A stretch of 64,000 nucleotides of DNA from Hemileia vastatrix (taxonomy: Eukaryota > Basidiomycota > Pucciniomycetes > Pucciniales > Zaghouaniaceae). The notes under the pieces were generated by a model. That model did no database searches and was not told where the DNA came from. It was given only the letters and a program-made list of their open reading frames with translations. Position numbers and translations under genes: made by a program. The DNA is taken from the NCBI GenBank assembly GCA_030280995.1, contig JASXTE010000004.1, positions 43,038,797-43,102,796 on the forward strand, read 5' to 3'. Below are positions 63,549 through 64,000 of this stretch, piece after piece (the first letter of the stretch is position 1; each line of letters begins with the position of its first letter).

Positions 63549-64000
63549 ATGGCCCGCCTAGCCAAATTGCTGGTTTCCTCCCCTTTCCCCAAATCACACC
63601 CACATCAACTCCACATACTCTCTACCTCCAATTATTTCCCTCCCTCCTTCCCACTTGCATGCTTAGACACTAGGCAGGTAGCCCCACTCCCTCCCTGGTC
63701 TCCTACTCTGTTCTCCTCACAGATAGGAGCCTCAAAGGAAAAGGCCAAGGCAGAAGTTCTTAATTTGCTCTCTGTATGGCCTCTGCTATCCTACTACATC
63801 TACACTGATGGTTCTAAGTCCCATGCAGGAGCCTTTTCTTCTGCCTCTGACCCTGGACAGAATCTACCTTATGTGGCACAACTTGGTGATCCTCACCTCT
63901 TCTGTGTCTTTGAGACAGAACAGGTTGGAATCTAAATTGGACTACAATTTTTCCTAGACAACCCCTTTCACTCATTGTACAACTCGCTCACCCTAATGAC
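63549..64000 (+). pseudogene. LINE copy C: RNase H start, cut by the window edge
   Basis: SYYIYTDGSKSHAGAFSSAS carries the first catalytic Asp and CVFETEQVGI the Glu helix, followed by a TAA at 63,933-63,935 and, in frame, IGLQFFLDNPFHSLYNSLTL to the end of the window. Confidence 0.82.

Larger units (their letters stand above)
61885..64000 (+). mobile_element. LINE copy C (Tad1/I-like), 5'-truncated, runs off the window
   Basis: The plus strand begins in the linker before the RT (HHLEVEFLSAREIFHSKIRY) and proceeds through RT and RNase H to the right edge, in one reading frame apart from three stops (62,943, 63,540, 63,933). It is the best preserved copy of the family in the window. 5' truncation is usual for LINE insertions. 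The endonuclease and ORF1 are absent. Confidence 0.88.

Noticed and set aside
1..64000. tRNA or rRNA genes
   Set aside because: No cloverleaf with A/B boxes or rRNA sequence was recognised by eye; a tRNAscan-SE or Infernal run would settle it.

Overview
This is a repeat-dominated stretch of a eukaryotic nuclear genome, almost certainly a fungus, and most likely a basidiomycete rust (Pucciniales). The pointers are: host genes with short GT-AG introns (about 73-94 bp in the best cases); Tad1/I-type LINEs with RNase H; Tnp2-like and PIF/Harbinger-like transposases; a TET/JBP-like dioxygenase pseudogene; and SNF2-like decayed genes of the kind known to be amplified in rusts. I see no bacterial operons, CRISPR array, rRNA or tRNA gene.

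Layout. 1-4,850: a decayed LINE on the minus strand, running off the left edge. 5,583-9,172: a small host island with two head-to-head genes, an FBXO9/Hrt3-type F-box gene (-) and a MUS81 endonuclease gene (+), around a repeat-filled divergent intergenic region. 10,045-11,245: a 199-bp-period tandem satellite. 11,280-14,750: Ty3-type gag, LTR and pol remnants on the minus strand. 14,750-28,556: a block that looks like one or more large DNA transposons. It holds an array of about 19 AT-rich palindromes, an unknown ORF, a Tnp2-like transposase, another unknown ORF and a SNF2 ATPase/helicase, all with stops. 28,557-34,804: a gag fragment, then a young gag-only LTR element (29,042-34,804) whose two 900-bp LTRs are nearly identical.

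34,975-56,800 is a Russian-doll nest that can be read exactly from target-site duplications. A LINE (+) was split by a Ty3/chromovirus-like element (36,852-54,808, TSD CTTCT). The 3' LTR of that element was split by a TIR element carrying a PIF/Harbinger-type transposase fragment and a TET/JBP-like dioxygenase pseudogene (44,819-48,549, TSD TATTA), and by a Copia element (48,931-54,316, TSD TGTGG/TGTAG). The same LINE was split again by a solo LTR of the Ty3 family in the opposite orientation (55,275-56,453, TSD CCTCA).

56,800-61,800 is a second host island with one three-exon gene of unknown function (58,310-59,831, -). It is surrounded by small non-autonomous TIR elements: a TTA-flanked element of about 1 kb, two MITEs whose ends are palindromes centred on GCTAGC, and a 344-bp MITE with an 8-bp TSD. 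61,885-64,000 is a 5'-truncated LINE (+) of the same family as the first, running off the right edge.

Only three host genes are supported. Nearly every transposon ORF carries stops or frameshifts; the single intact-looking transposon ORF is the gag of the gag-only element. All calls come from reading the sequence; no database search was run.
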